Assembly: GCF_004299445.1 (NCBI RefSeq)
Contig: NZ_SCTC01000022.1
Span: 43,869-107,868 of the forward strand
From: Phenylobacterium sp.
GTDB taxonomy: Bacteria; Pseudomonadota; Alphaproteobacteria; Caulobacterales; Caulobacteraceae
Direction: 5' to 3'
DNA: 64,000 nt
Position 1 is the first letter of the stretch. Each line of letters opens with the position of its first letter. This document shows, piece after piece, positions 41,703-51,463 of this stretch. The position numbers were made by a program, and so were the translations under genes. Under the pieces are notes generated by a model that made no database searches, was not told the origin of the DNA, and worked only from the letters and a program-made list of their open reading frames with translations.

Positions 41703-42095
41703 CTAGAACAGGTCCACGTCGCCGTCGTCGGGCTCGTCGCCCGCGTCATCGTTTGCGCCGCCCAGGCCGGCGGTCAACCGCTCGGCCAGCGCACCCAGGG
41801 TGATCTCGGAGATCGCGGCGTCCACCGGCACGCCCAGCCCCGGCGGCGCGGCGGCGCTGACGCCCCGCGCGAACGCCGACAGGCCGGTCAGGTGCTGGGA
41901 CAGCAGGTCCACCGCATGCAGACCTTGCACCATCCGGGCGCGGTCGGCCTCGGGCAGGCCTTCCATCACTTCGCCGATGAGGCGGTCCAGGAAGATGCAG
42001 CGCGCCGCCGACAACTCGATCTCGGCCGCGAGCACGTCCAGCGTCACGGCGACATCTGGCGCCCAGGCCCTGGCTCCCACGATCGGCGCGTTCAT
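41703..42095 (-). CDS. Small helical protein with DxxxQ motif next to the receiver gene
   Basis: A 130-residue, mostly helical soluble protein (EIELSAARCIFLDRLIGEVMEG, split as EIELSAARCIF and LDRLIGEVMEG). Helix 3 has DLLSQ (D63, Q67), the D-x-x-x-Q spacing found in the CheZ response-regulator phosphatase. The tail is very acidic (GDEPDDGDVDLF). With a receiver gene directly downstream, a role in receiver signalling is possible, but the similarity is limited to this pattern. The frame extends upstream, and the ATG at 42095 is chosen because it begins the conserved-looking part. Confidence 0.55.
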   Translation of the reverse strand: MNAPIVGARAWAPDVAVTLDVLAAEIELSAARCIFLDRLIGEVMEGLPEADRARMVQGLHAVDLLSQHLTGLSAFARGVSAAAPPGLGVPVDAAISEITLGALAERLTAGLGGANDDAGDEPDDGDVDLF

Positions 42096-42265
42096 GCATC
42101 CCCCCAAGTCTCGACCCGGGACCATTTCACTCGCACGCTGAATTTTCTGTGAATTCTGGGAAACGACGTTAGGCAAGCCCGTCTCGTGTCGCTTGCCTCA
42201 GGCGTGCTTCGCCTTCGAAGCCTCGGAAATCGGGGGCCAGGAGCGTCAAGACGCCGCGGCTGCGG

Positions 42266-42565
42266 TCAGCCCAGGAACAGCGCCAGGAACATGCCGACCG
42301 CGGTGCGCGTGCGCGGCGGCGGGACGCCGGGTTCAGGCGGCGGGCGCGGTTCTGACCGGCCAGCGGCGACGAAGGCGCGGGCGTCGGCGGCGTCCTCTTC
42401 CGGGACCAGGATGCGGAAGCCGCCGAACGCACGTTGCAGATGGTAGAAGCTCTGGCCCACCACCTCGTTCTGCACGACCGCGTCGATGCCCGACGCGTGC
42501 AGCGCCGAGGCCGCCACCTGGGCTTCCGGGAGGTCGATGAAATGGGCGACGGCGACCAGCGGCAT
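42266..42565 (-). CDS. DUF2007-domain protein
   Basis: A 99-residue cytoplasmic protein. The N-terminal part (MPLVAVAHFIDLPEAQVAAS and then LHASGIDAVVQNE) is the DUF2007 fold, an alpha/beta domain annotated as a putative signal transducer that resembles a PII-like shape. A Pro-rich linker and a short hydrophobic end (VGMFLALFLG) follow. It starts 28 bases after sucB on the same strand and could be co-transcribed with the TCA genes. No function is known. Confidence 0.8.
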   Translation of the reverse strand: MPLVAVAHFIDLPEAQVAASALHASGIDAVVQNEVVGQSFYHLQRAFGGFRILVPEEDAADARAFVAAGRSEPRPPPEPGVPPPRTRTAVGMFLALFLG

Positions 42566-42593
42566 GCTGGCCGCCAGTCTGCCGAGGCCGGGA

Positions 42594-43811
42594 TCAGACG
42601 TCCAGCAACAGGCGTTGCGGGTCTTCGATGGCGTCCTTCACATGGACCAGGAACGTGACGGCGCCCTTGCCGTCGACGATCCGGTGATCGTAGCTCAGGG
42701 CCAGGTACATCATCGGCCGCACCACGATCTGGCCGTTCACGACCATCGGCCGCTCCTGGATCTTGTGCATGCCCAGGATGCCCGACTGCGGCGGATTCAG
42801 GATCGGCGTCGACATCAGCGACCCGTAGATGCCGCCGTTCGAGATCGTGAACGTGCCGCCCTGGAGGTCTTCCATGGAAAGCTGGCCGTCGCGGGCCTTC
42901 TTTCCGAGGGCGCCGATCTCCTTCTCGATCTCGGCCAGGCCCATCATGTCGGCGTCGCGGACGACCGGCGTGACCAGGCCCTTGTCGGTGCCGACGGCCA
43001 CCGAGATGTCGTAGTGGTTCTTGTAGATGATGTCCGTGCCGTCGATCTCGGCGTTGACGTCCGGCACCTGCTTCAGCGCGTGGGTCACCGCCTTCACGAA
43101 GAAGGACATGAAGCCCAGCTTCACGCCGTGCTTCTTCTCGAACACGTCCTTGTACTGGTTGCGCAGCGCCATGACGCCCGACATGTCCACCTCGTTGAAG
43201 GTGGTCAGCATGGCGGCGCTGTTCTGGGCTTCCTTCAACCGGCGCGCGATCGTCTGGCGCAGGCGGGTCATCTTCACGCGCTCTTCGCGCTCGTGGATAG
43301 CGCGCGGGGCGGCGGGCGCGGCCGGCGCGGCGGGGGCCTTCGCCCGGGCTTCCAGCGCCGCCAGCGCGTCGCCCTTGGTCACGCGGCCGTCCTTGCCGGT
43401 GCCCGGGATCGCGGCGGCGTCCAGCTTGTTCTCGGCGACCACGCGCTGCGCCGAGGGGGCCAGCACCGGCTCGGCGGCGGCTTTCGGAGCGGGCGCGGGC
43501 GCTGGCGCGGGCTTGGCTTCGGCCTTGGGCGCCTCGGTCTTGGGCGACGCCGCAGCGGGGGCCGTCGCGGCTGCAGCGCCTTCGGTGATCTTGCCCAGCA
43601 CCGCGCCGGGCTCGACCGTCGCGCCTTCCTCGGCGCTGATCTCGGCCAGCACGCCGTCGGCGGGCGCGGCGACTTCCAGGCTCACCTTGTCAGTTTCGAG
43701 CTCGACCAGGATCTCGTCCTTGCGAACCGCGTCGCCGGCCTTCTTGGCCCAGCGCGCGACGGTCGCTTCGGTGACGGATTCACCCAGAGCCGGGGTCATG
43801 ATGTCGGCCAT
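42594..43811 (-). CDS. sucB: Dihydrolipoyllysine succinyltransferase (E2 of 2-oxoglutarate dehydrogenase)
   Basis: A 405-residue E2 enzyme that transfers succinyl groups to CoA. The lipoyl domain has the modified Lys K42 in ETDKVSLEV. An Ala/Pro-rich linker (about 80-125) and the small E3-binding domain ([16 protein letters not shown] to VTKGDAL) follow. The catalytic domain ends with [14 protein letters not shown], which holds the active-site His and the HxxxDG motif. It lies 60 bases downstream of sucA and upstream of lpd on the same strand, the usual order for this complex. Confidence 0.93.
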   Translation of the reverse strand: MADIMTPALGESVTEATVARWAKKAGDAVRKDEILVELETDKVSLEVAAPADGVLAEISAEEGATVEPGAVLGKITEGAAAATAPAAASPKTEAPKAEAKPAPAPAPAPKAAAEPVLAPSAQRVVAENKLDAAAIPGTGKDGRVTKGDALAALEARAKAPAAPAAPAAPRAIHEREERVKMTRLRQTIARRLKEAQNSAAMLTTFNEVDMSGVMALRNQYKDVFEKKHGVKLGFMSFFVKAVTHALKQVPDVNAEIDGTDIIYKNHYDISVAVGTDKGLVTPVVRDADMMGLAEIEKEIGALGKKARDGQLSMEDLQGGTFTISNGGIYGSLMSTPILNPPQSGILGMHKIQERPMVVNGQIVVRPMMYLALSYDHRIVDGKGAVTFLVHVKDAIEDPQRLLLDV

Positions 43812-43871
43812 CGGGGGGTAGCGCTCCTTGGATCACACAAACAGAGTTCGGAAAGACGGGCGGGGTTTACC

Positions 43872-46808
43872 CTAGGCAAACGCCTCTGTCAGGAACGTCT
43901 CGAGTTCCTTCAGGTGGCGGTTCATCAGGCCGGCGGCGGTGGAGGCCGAGGCCGGGCGGCCGACGTAGCGGGCGCGCTTGGCCTTGATGCTCAGGCGCTC
44001 CAGCGTCAGCTCCAGCCAGGGGTCGACGAACTGCCAGCCGCCCATGTTCTTGGGCTCCTCCTGGCACCAGACCAGCTCGGCGTTCTTGAAGCGCTTCAGC
44101 TCGTTGCTCAGCGACTTCAGCGGCCACGGATAGAACTGCTCCAGGCGCAGGATGTAGACGTCGTCGCGGCAGGTCTTGGCGCGCTGCTCCACCAGGTCGA
44201 AGTAGACCTTGCCCGAGCAGAGGATGACCCGCTTGATCTCCGCGTCCGGGCGCAGCGTCACGCCGCCGACCTCGCAGTCGGCCTCGGCCCCGTCGATCAT
44301 CACCCGGTGGAAGCCGGTGCCCGTCACCAGGTCCGACAGGTTCGACACCGCCCGCTTGTGGCGCAGCAGCGACTTGGGCGTCATCACGACCAGCGGCTTG
44401 CGGAACTCGCGCAGCAGCTGGCGGCGCAGGACGTGGAAGTAGTTGGCGGGCGTCGTGCAGTTGACGACCTGCATGTTGTCTTCCGCGCACAGCTGCAGGA
44501 AGCGCTCGAGGCGCGCCGAGCTGTGCTCGGGACCCTGGCCCTCGTAGCCGTGCGGCAGCAGCATGACGAGGCCGCTCATCCGCAGCCACTTGCGCTCGCC
44601 CGAGCTGATGAACTGGTCGATCACCACCTGGGCGCCGTTCACGAAGTCGCCGAACTGGCCTTCCCACATGGTCAGCGTGTCGGGGTCGGTCAGCGAGAAC
44701 CCGTACTCGAAGCCCAGCACCGCCTCTTCCGACAGCGCCGAATCCAGCACCTCGAAGTGGGCCTGGTTCGGACCCAGGTTGCGGAGGGGGAAGTAAACCT
44801 CCTCGGTCTTCTGGTCGATGATGCCCGAGTGGCGCTGGCTGAACGTGCCGCGCACGCTGTCCTGGCCCGACAGGCGCACCGGGTAGCCCTGGTCCAGCAG
44901 GGTCGCGAAGGCCAGCGATTCCGCCGTCGCCCAGTCGATGTTCTCACCGCTCTCGATCGCCTCGCGGCGGGCGGCGATCACGCGCTCGACCGTCTTGTGG
45001 ACCGCGACCGTGCTCGGGATCGAGGTCAGCTTGCGGCCCAGGTCCAGCAGCTTCTGCTTGGGCGCGCCGGTGGCGTAACGCTCGTCGCCCGAGGCCAGCT
45101 TCACGCTCGACCACTTGCCGTCCAGCCAGTCGGCTTTGTTGGCGGCATAGTTGCGGCCGGCCTCGAACTCGGCGTCGAGGAACTTGTCGAACTCGGCGAT
45201 CCAGCCGTCGACATCGGCCTGGGTGCAGACGCCCTCGCCGATCAGGCGCGCCGCATAAAGATCGCGCACCGAGGGGTGGTTCTTGATCTTCGCGTACATC
45301 AGCGGCTGGGTCATCGTGGGGTCATCCCCCTCGTTGTGACCGAAGCGCCGGTAGCAGAACATGTCGACCACCACGTCCTTGCCGAACAGCTGGCGGTACT
45401 CGGTCGCCACCTTGGCCGCGAAGGTCACGGCCTCGGGATCGTCGCCGTTGACGTGGAAGATCGGGGTCTCGACCGCCAGCGCCACATCCGTCGGGTAGGG
45501 CGAACTGCGGCTGTTCTTGGGGCTGGTGGTGAAGCCGATCTGGTTGTTGACCACGAAGTGCATGGTCCCGCCGACGCCGTAGCCGCGCAGGCCCGACAGC
45601 GCGAAGCACTCCGACACCACGCCCTGGCCGGCGAACGCCGCATCGCCGTGCAGCAGCAGCGGCAGCACGTGGCCGCGGCCGGCGTCGGGCTGTTCGCGCA
45701 GCGTGAACGCCTGCTTGGCGCGCACCTTCCCGATCACCACCGGGTTCACGATTTCCAGGTGGCTGGGGTTGGCGGTCAGCGACAGGTGGACGCTGTTGCC
45801 GTCGAAGTCGCGGTCCGAGCTGGCGCCCAGGTGGTACTTCACGTCGCCCGAACCCTGGACGTCGCTGGGCAGCGACGAGCCGCCTTGGAATTCGTGGAAG
45901 ATGATGTGGTAGGGCTTGCCCATCACCGCGGCCAGCACGTTCAGGCGGCCCCGGTGCGGCATTCCGATGACGATGTCCTTCACCCCCATCGCGCCGCCGC
46001 GCTTGATCATCTGCTCCAGCGCCGGGACCATCGCCTCGCCGCCGTCCAGGCCGAAGCGCTTGGTGCCGGGGAACCGGCGATGGAGGAAGGCCTCGAAGCC
46101 CTGCGTCTCGATCAGCTTCTTCAGGATGGCGACCTTGCCCTCCTTGGTGAAGGTGATCTCCTTGTCGCGGCCCTCGATCCGCTCCTGCAGCCAGGCCTTT
46201 TCCTTGGGATTCGACACGTGCATGTACTGCACGCCGACGTTGCCGCAGTAGGTGCGGCGCAGGATCGCCAGGATCTCGCGGATCGTCGCGGTCTCCAGGC
46301 CCAGCACGTAGTCCAGGAAGATCGGACGGTCGAAGTCGGCCTCCGAGAAGCCGTAGCTGGCGGGCTCGAGCTCGGACGCATCGCCCGGCGTGGTCGCGAT
46401 GCCCAGCGGATCCAGGTTGGCCTTCAGGTGGCCGCGCATCCGGTAGGCCCGGATCATCATGATCGCGCGCAGCGAATCCAGCGTGGCGGCGCGGACCTCG
46501 TCCTGGCTGACGCCGGGCTTGCGGGCCTCTACGCCCTTGGCCAGCTTGGCCTCGACCGCGGGCCACATGCCGTCGATCGCGCTCATCCAGTCGGGACGCG
46601 GGGCCGGAGCGGCGGGCTTCACCCACTGGGGCTTGGCGGCCGCGCCGCTCTCGCCCAGCGAGGCGAAGAAGGCCTGCCACGAGGGCTCGACCGAGGCGGG
46701 GTTCGCCTCCCACTTCGCGTAGAGATCCTCCACAAAGGCCGCGTTGCCGCCGTAGAGGAAAGAGGTTTCGGCCAGAACTTCGTTGATCAGGCCTGCGTCG
46801 TCCGCCAT
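43872..46808 (-). CDS. sucA: 2-oxoglutarate dehydrogenase E1 component
   Basis: A 978-residue thiamine diphosphate enzyme that decarboxylates 2-oxoglutarate and reductively succinylates the E2 lipoyl arm. The N-terminal helical segment (FLYGGNAAFVEDLYAKWEANP, split as FLYGGNAAFVEDL and YAKWEANP) is the E2-contact region. GMPHRGRLNVL is the conserved active-site loop, and the thiamine-binding stretch contains RRFGHNEGDDP. The open frame reaches back to 46898, but MADDAGLINEVL at 46808 is the conserved start. sucD lies 169 bases upstream. Confidence 0.93.
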   Translation of the reverse strand: MADDAGLINEVLAETSFLYGGNAAFVEDLYAKWEANPASVEPSWQAFFASLGESGAAAKPQWVKPAAPAPRPDWMSAIDGMWPAVEAKLAKGVEARKPGVSQDEVRAATLDSLRAIMMIRAYRMRGHLKANLDPLGIATTPGDASELEPASYGFSEADFDRPIFLDYVLGLETATIREILAILRRTYCGNVGVQYMHVSNPKEKAWLQERIEGRDKEITFTKEGKVAILKKLIETQGFEAFLHRRFPGTKRFGLDGGEAMVPALEQMIKRGGAMGVKDIVIGMPHRGRLNVLAAVMGKPYHIIFHEFQGGSSLPSDVQGSGDVKYHLGASSDRDFDGNSVHLSLTANPSHLEIVNPVVIGKVRAKQAFTLREQPDAGRGHVLPLLLHGDAAFAGQGVVSECFALSGLRGYGVGGTMHFVVNNQIGFTTSPKNSRSSPYPTDVALAVETPIFHVNGDDPEAVTFAAKVATEYRQLFGKDVVVDMFCYRRFGHNEGDDPTMTQPLMYAKIKNHPSVRDLYAARLIGEGVCTQADVDGWIAEFDKFLDAEFEAGRNYAANKADWLDGKWSSVKLASGDERYATGAPKQKLLDLGRKLTSIPSTVAVHKTVERVIAARREAIESGENIDWATAESLAFATLLDQGYPVRLSGQDSVRGTFSQRHSGIIDQKTEEVYFPLRNLGPNQAHFEVLDSALSEEAVLGFEYGFSLTDPDTLTMWEGQFGDFVNGAQVVIDQFISSGERKWLRMSGLVMLLPHGYEGQGPEHSSARLERFLQLCAEDNMQVVNCTTPANYFHVLRRQLLREFRKPLVVMTPKSLLRHKRAVSNLSDLVTGTGFHRVMIDGAEADCEVGGVTLRPDAEIKRVILCSGKVYFDLVEQRAKTCRDDVYILRLEQFYPWPLKSLSNELKRFKNAELVWCQEEPKNMGGWQFVDPWLELTLERLSIKAKRARYVGRPASASTAAGLMNRHLKELETFLTEAFA

Positions 46809-46977
46809 TTCGTCCGCCTTATGGGGGCGGGCCCACGGACTTCGGAAGAAGGAGCCGAGCGCGGACCGCCCAATACCTAAGTTTTGCCCCCCAGGCACGC
46901 GAGGGATCCCGCATGCCCATACCCCGTATTGATTAACCGTTTACCACGTCGGCCAGCCCCGACCGTCGTGAAAACAG

Positions 46978-47856
46978 CTAGTTACCCTTCAGCACCTCGA
47001 CCAGCGTGGTGCCCAGCGCCGCCGGCGACGGCGACACGCGGATGCCCGCCGCCTCCATCGCCGCGATCTTGTCTTCCGCGCCGCCCTTGCCGCCCGAGAT
47101 GATCGCGCCGGCGTGGCCCATGCGGCGGCCCGGAGGCGCCGTACGACCGGCGATGAAGCCCACCATCGGCTTCTTGACGGCGTGGTTCTTCAGGAACTCG
47201 GCGGCGTCTTCCTCGGCCGAACCGCCGATCTCGCCGATCATGATGATCGACTCCGTCTCGGGGTCCTTCAGGAACAAGTCGAGCACCTCGATGAACTCGG
47301 TGCCCTTGACGGGATCCCCGCCGATGCCGACGGCCGTGGATTGGCCGAGCCCTGCCTGAGTGGTCTGGAACACGGCCTCATAGGTAAGCGTCCCGGAGCG
47401 CGAAAGCACCCCCACCGAGCCGCGCTTGAAGATGTTCCCCGGCATGATGCCGATTTTGCACTCATCCGGCGTCAGGACGCCCGGGCAGTTGGGCCCGATC
47501 AGCCTGGATTTCGAGCCGCTCAGCGAGCGCTTCACCTTGACCATGTCGGCCACCGGGATGCCCTCGGTGATGCAGACGATCAGCGGCACCTCGGCGTCGA
47601 TGGCTTCCAGGATCGAGTCCGCGGCGAACGCCGGCGGCACATAGATCACGCTGGCGTCGGCGCCGGTTTCCTTCACCGCGCCGGCCACGGTGTCGAACAC
47701 CGGCAAGCCGATGTGGGTGGTCCCGCCCTTACCCGGCGTGACGCCGCCGACCATCTTCGTCCCGTAGGCGATGGCCTGTTCCGAGTGGAAGGTGCCCTGC
47801 GCGCCGGTGATGCCCTGGCAGATGACGCGGGTGTTCTTGTTGATCAGGATCGACAT
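46978..47856 (-). CDS. sucD: Succinyl-CoA synthetase alpha subunit
   Basis: A 292-residue alpha subunit. The N-terminal CoA-binding Rossmann motif is [14 protein letters not shown], and the phosphorylated His lies in [12 protein letters not shown] near residue 250. With SucC it makes ATP or GTP from succinyl-CoA in the TCA cycle. The start follows the sucC stop by three bases, so the subunits are translated together and in equal amounts. Confidence 0.95.
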   Translation of the reverse strand: MSILINKNTRVICQGITGAQGTFHSEQAIAYGTKMVGGVTPGKGGTTHIGLPVFDTVAGAVKETGADASVIYVPPAFAADSILEAIDAEVPLIVCITEGIPVADMVKVKRSLSGSKSRLIGPNCPGVLTPDECKIGIMPGNIFKRGSVGVLSRSGTLTYEAVFQTTQAGLGQSTAVGIGGDPVKGTEFIEVLDLFLKDPETESIIMIGEIGGSAEEDAAEFLKNHAVKKPMVGFIAGRTAPPGRRMGHAGAIISGGKGGAEDKIAAMEAAGIRVSPSPAALGTTLVEVLKGN

Positions 47857-47859
47857 GTC

Positions 47860-49059
<1,200 letters not shown>

Positions 49060-49142
49060 GAGGCCTTGGGGGCGGCTGTCAGGGAGGCTCGCCCCTGCGG
49101 CGAGTGTGCGGGCTTATAGGCGCCGGCCCCTGCGATGACAAC

Positions 49143-49172
49143 CGCGTGAGGGGCAGAAACGCCCCTCACGCG
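49143..49172 (-). terminator. Perfect 12-bp hairpin upstream of sucC
   Basis: CGCGTGAGGGGC (49143-49154) and GCCCCTCACGCG (49161-49172) pair perfectly around AGAAAC (GTTTCT on the minus strand). It lies between the DUF2306 stop and the sucC start on the same strand. No U-tract follows, so it may act with the neighbouring hairpin at 49234 to separate the two transcripts. Confidence 0.6.
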
Positions 49173-49233
49173 CACGAAGTTCACGTGACGGAACGTCTGT
49201 GCTCACCGATAGAGAGCAGCCCCCAACAAGGCC

Positions 49234-49271
49234 GCCCGCCGCAGTCCCGGCCGAATGGGCCCGCGGCGGGC
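49234..49271 (-). terminator. Hairpin after the DUF2306 gene
   Basis: GCCCGCCGC (49234-49242) pairs perfectly with GCGGCGGGC (49263-49271); the 20-base loop holds a further self-complementary GGCC pair. It starts 13 bases after the DUF2306 stop on the minus strand. Without a U-run, termination is inferred only from position and stability. Confidence 0.5.
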
Positions 49272-49283
49272 GCAGGCTTGGGT

Positions 49284-49832
49284 TCAGCCCAGGAACATCA
49301 TCCACAGGGTCCGGCCGGGGATCAGGGCGATGAACAGGTTGATCGCGAACCCGCCGTAGAACAGGCCCATCATCGTCTTGCGGTGCCGCTGCACGGCGTG
49401 GCGCTTGGCCCAGATCACCGCCAGCGGCAGGGTCAGCAGCACCCAGCCGGTGAACAGGTGCAGGATCGACCATGCGCCGTGGTTCAGGCTGGTGATGAAC
49501 AGCGTGGCGCCCGCCGTCGTCGCCACCAGCGCCACCCACGCCCAGCCCGCCACGCGGTGGAAGGTCCGGCCCTTGCGCACGACCATCAGCGCCGCGCCCA
49601 GGACCAGCGCGGCCAGCGCCGTCAGCAGGTGGATCTTGATCGCGGGCGACAGCGTCTCGAACAGCGCCATGTCGGGCGCATGCAGGCGGGCCGACATGGC
49701 CATCCGCGCCACCGCGCCCCAGGCGCCGCTCAGCGAGGCGCCCACGATCACGGCGACCACGACCATGGACAGCGCGAACCTCGTCGGGGCGTTGACCGTC
49801 ACGCGGCCCGGCGTTTGCGAAACAGACGACAT
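49284..49832 (-). CDS. DUF2306 membrane protein
   Basis: A 182-residue inner-membrane protein with four transmembrane helices. The histidines KIHLLTALAALVLGA, FHRVAGWAWVAL and ILHLFTGWVLL follow the DUF2306 pattern, which suggests haem or metal ligands as in small cytochrome-like proteins, though this is unproven. It is divergent from a membrane-anchored LytTR regulator 161 bases away, an arrangement seen for regulators paired with their own membrane partner. Two stable hairpins follow its stop codon. Confidence 0.8.
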   Translation of the reverse strand: MSSVSQTPGRVTVNAPTRFALSMVVVAVIVGASLSGAWGAVARMAMSARLHAPDMALFETLSPAIKIHLLTALAALVLGAALMVVRKGRTFHRVAGWAWVALVATTAGATLFITSLNHGAWSILHLFTGWVLLTLPLAVIWAKRHAVQRHRKTMMGLFYGGFAINLFIALIPGRTLWMMFLG

Positions 49833-49890
49833 CCTTTATCTCCAGCTTCGTAAGGGTGGCGCGGCGGTCCGCGGCCCGTTGAGCCAGGAC

Positions 49891-49941
49891 ATGACGGCGG
49901 TCTGGAAACGGTGCGAGCGCGGATGCGTCGGATGACGGCGG
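49891..49941. repeat. Direct repeat in the DUF2306/LytTR spacer
   Basis: ATGACGGCGG occurs at 49891-49900 and again at 49932-49941, 41 bases apart (about four helical turns). LytTR regulators bind pairs of direct repeats, so these are candidate sites, although the sequence does not match the usual LytTR consensus. Confidence 0.35.
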
Positions 49942-49993
49942 AGCTACGCGAACGACCGCGCCGCGCCGTTCACGCTTCGCGAGCGGCAGGCCG

Positions 49994-50758
49994 ATGAAGA
50001 CGATTTTCCTGCGCCTGGGCCCCTACGAGGAGCTCCGCGGCTGGATCCGGGGCGCCGTCGTCGCCGTGGTGTCCGGCCTGTTCCTCACCTTCTCGGGCGC
50101 GTTCGGCACCGACGATGCGCCGCTGAGCCTGCGGCTGGCCTACTGGATGGGCCTGATGTTCCTGGGCTACCTCTGGGGCGCCTTCGTCGCGCGCTACTTC
50201 TTCAACGGCGGCCGCGGGCGCACCGGCAACATCTGGCTGGACGCCATCGTCGCGTCCCTGGTCATGTCGGGGCCGTTCACCGTCGTGGTGTGGGCGGCCT
50301 CGCGGACGATCTTCAACTCCAACGCGCCGCTCAGCACGCTGCCGATCCTGTTTGGGCCGGTGTTGCTGGTCTCTCTGGCGATCACGACCATCAACGTGCT
50401 GATCGAGAACCGCAGCGGCGTGGCGGGTGTCGATGCGCCGGCGCCGGTGAAATTCCTGGAGCGCCTGCCTCTCAAGCTGCGCGGCGCCGAGGTCTGGGCG
50501 GTCGAAGCCGAGGACCACTATCTGCGCCTGCACACCTCCAAGGGCCAGGACCTGATCCTGATGCGCCTGGCCGACGCGGTCTCCGAGCTGGAGGGCATCG
50601 AGGGGGCCCAGGTCCACCGCTCCTGGTGGGTCGCCCGCGACGCCATCGCCGACGCCCGGCGCGGCGACGGCCGGGCCACGCTGACCCTCAGGGATGGCTC
50701 TGAAGTTCCGGTCAGCCGCACCTATGCCGGCAAACTGCGCGACAAGGGCTGGATCTGA
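49994..50758 (+). CDS. Membrane-anchored LytTR-domain transcriptional regulator
   Basis: A 254-residue protein with four transmembrane helices in the first 140 residues (for example GAVVAVVSGLFLTFSGAFG and LAYWMGLMFLGYLWGAF). The C-terminal LytTR DNA-binding domain (about 160-254) carries AVEAEDHYLRLHTSKGQD and VHRSWWVARDAIADARR, both typical. There is no receiver domain, so signals probably arrive through the membrane part. The divergent DUF2306 membrane gene is a likely target or partner. The start ATG at 49994 follows GCGGCAGGCCG, a weak ribosome site. Confidence 0.85.
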   Translation: MKTIFLRLGPYEELRGWIRGAVVAVVSGLFLTFSGAFGTDDAPLSLRLAYWMGLMFLGYLWGAFVARYFFNGGRGRTGNIWLDAIVASLVMSGPFTVVVWAASRTIFNSNAPLSTLPILFGPVLLVSLAITTINVLIENRSGVAGVDAPAPVKFLERLPLKLRGAEVWAVEAEDHYLRLHTSKGQDLILMRLADAVSELEGIEGAQVHRSWWVARDAIADARRGDGRATLTLRDGSEVPVSRTYAGKLRDKGWI

Positions 50759-50803
50759 AGTCGGCCTCCTCTCCCCGGCGAAGCGGAGAGGGAGAGGAGA
50801 ACG

Positions 50804-51343
50804 CTAGCGTTTCCGCGCCCGCCACTCCTCGCGGCTCTGGCCCCAGCAGTCGACGGCCACGTTCAACGGGGCCGGGAGCACCGCCTGGCGCAGGATTCGC
50901 GAGCCCAGGCGCCGCGCCACCTGCTGCGACTTCACATTCGGCGCCTCGATGGTGTGGATCACCTCGGTCCAGCCCAGGGTGTCGAACGCCCAGTCGATGG
51001 ACGCCTCGGCGGCCTCGGGCGCATAGCCCCGGCCCCAGAACTCGCGCGCGATGCCCCAGCCCACCTCGGTGCCCGGCCAGCCCTCGGGCTGCCAGGGCCC
51101 TACGCGGCCCACCCACCGGCCGGACGACTTCTCCACCACCGAGAACATCGAGAAGCCGCGGCTCAGCCAGGCGCCGGCCATGGTCGACATGATCCGCCAG
51201 GCGCCGGGGCGCTCTTGCGCTCCCCCCAGGAATTCGGCGGCCTCGGGGTCGGCGCAGAAGGCCGCCCAGGGCTCGAAATCCGCCGGCTCTGGCGCCCGCA
51301 GGATGAGGCGTTCTGTCTCCAGGGTGGGGATTGTCGTGGGCAC
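50804..51343 (-). CDS. RimJ/RimL-like GNAT acetyltransferase
   Basis: A 179-residue cytoplasmic GNAT enzyme of the RimJ/RimL type. The start TLETERLILRAPEPADFEPWAAF (split as TLETERLILRAPEP and ADFEPWAAF) is typical, and the acetyl-CoA loop is GRGYAPEAAEASIDWAF near 110-126. RimJ/RimL relatives acetylate ribosomal protein N-termini, but many act on small molecules or other proteins; the target is unknown. It is divergent from the Lys/Ala/Pro-rich gene. Confidence 0.85.
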   Translation of the reverse strand: MPTTIPTLETERLILRAPEPADFEPWAAFCADPEAAEFLGGAQERPGAWRIMSTMAGAWLSRGFSMFSVVEKSSGRWVGRVGPWQPEGWPGTEVGWGIAREFWGRGYAPEAAEASIDWAFDTLGWTEVIHTIEAPNVKSQQVARRLGSRILRQAVLPAPLNVAVDCWGQSREEWRARKR

Positions 51344-51463
51344 GATTTGGCCTCAAATTGAACGTGGGAGAGAGTTCGGGGTTGGGGCGTCGTCGAACGC
51401 GCGTGCGCGTTCACTTAGCTCTGCCATGTGCGTCGAGGGACCCGTTCGTACAAGGGTTCTTTC

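Noticed and set aside
42486..46880. A 1464-codon open frame antisense to sucA and sucB
   Set aside because: It mirrors two clearly conserved genes and its composition (His/Arg/Asp-Leu-rich) is what reverse reading of GC-rich codons gives. No domain and no conserved motif is seen.
46920..46960. Possible regulatory site TTAACCGTTTACC upstream of sucA
   Set aside because: Only one half resembles a CtrA half-site and spacing is wrong; no other support.
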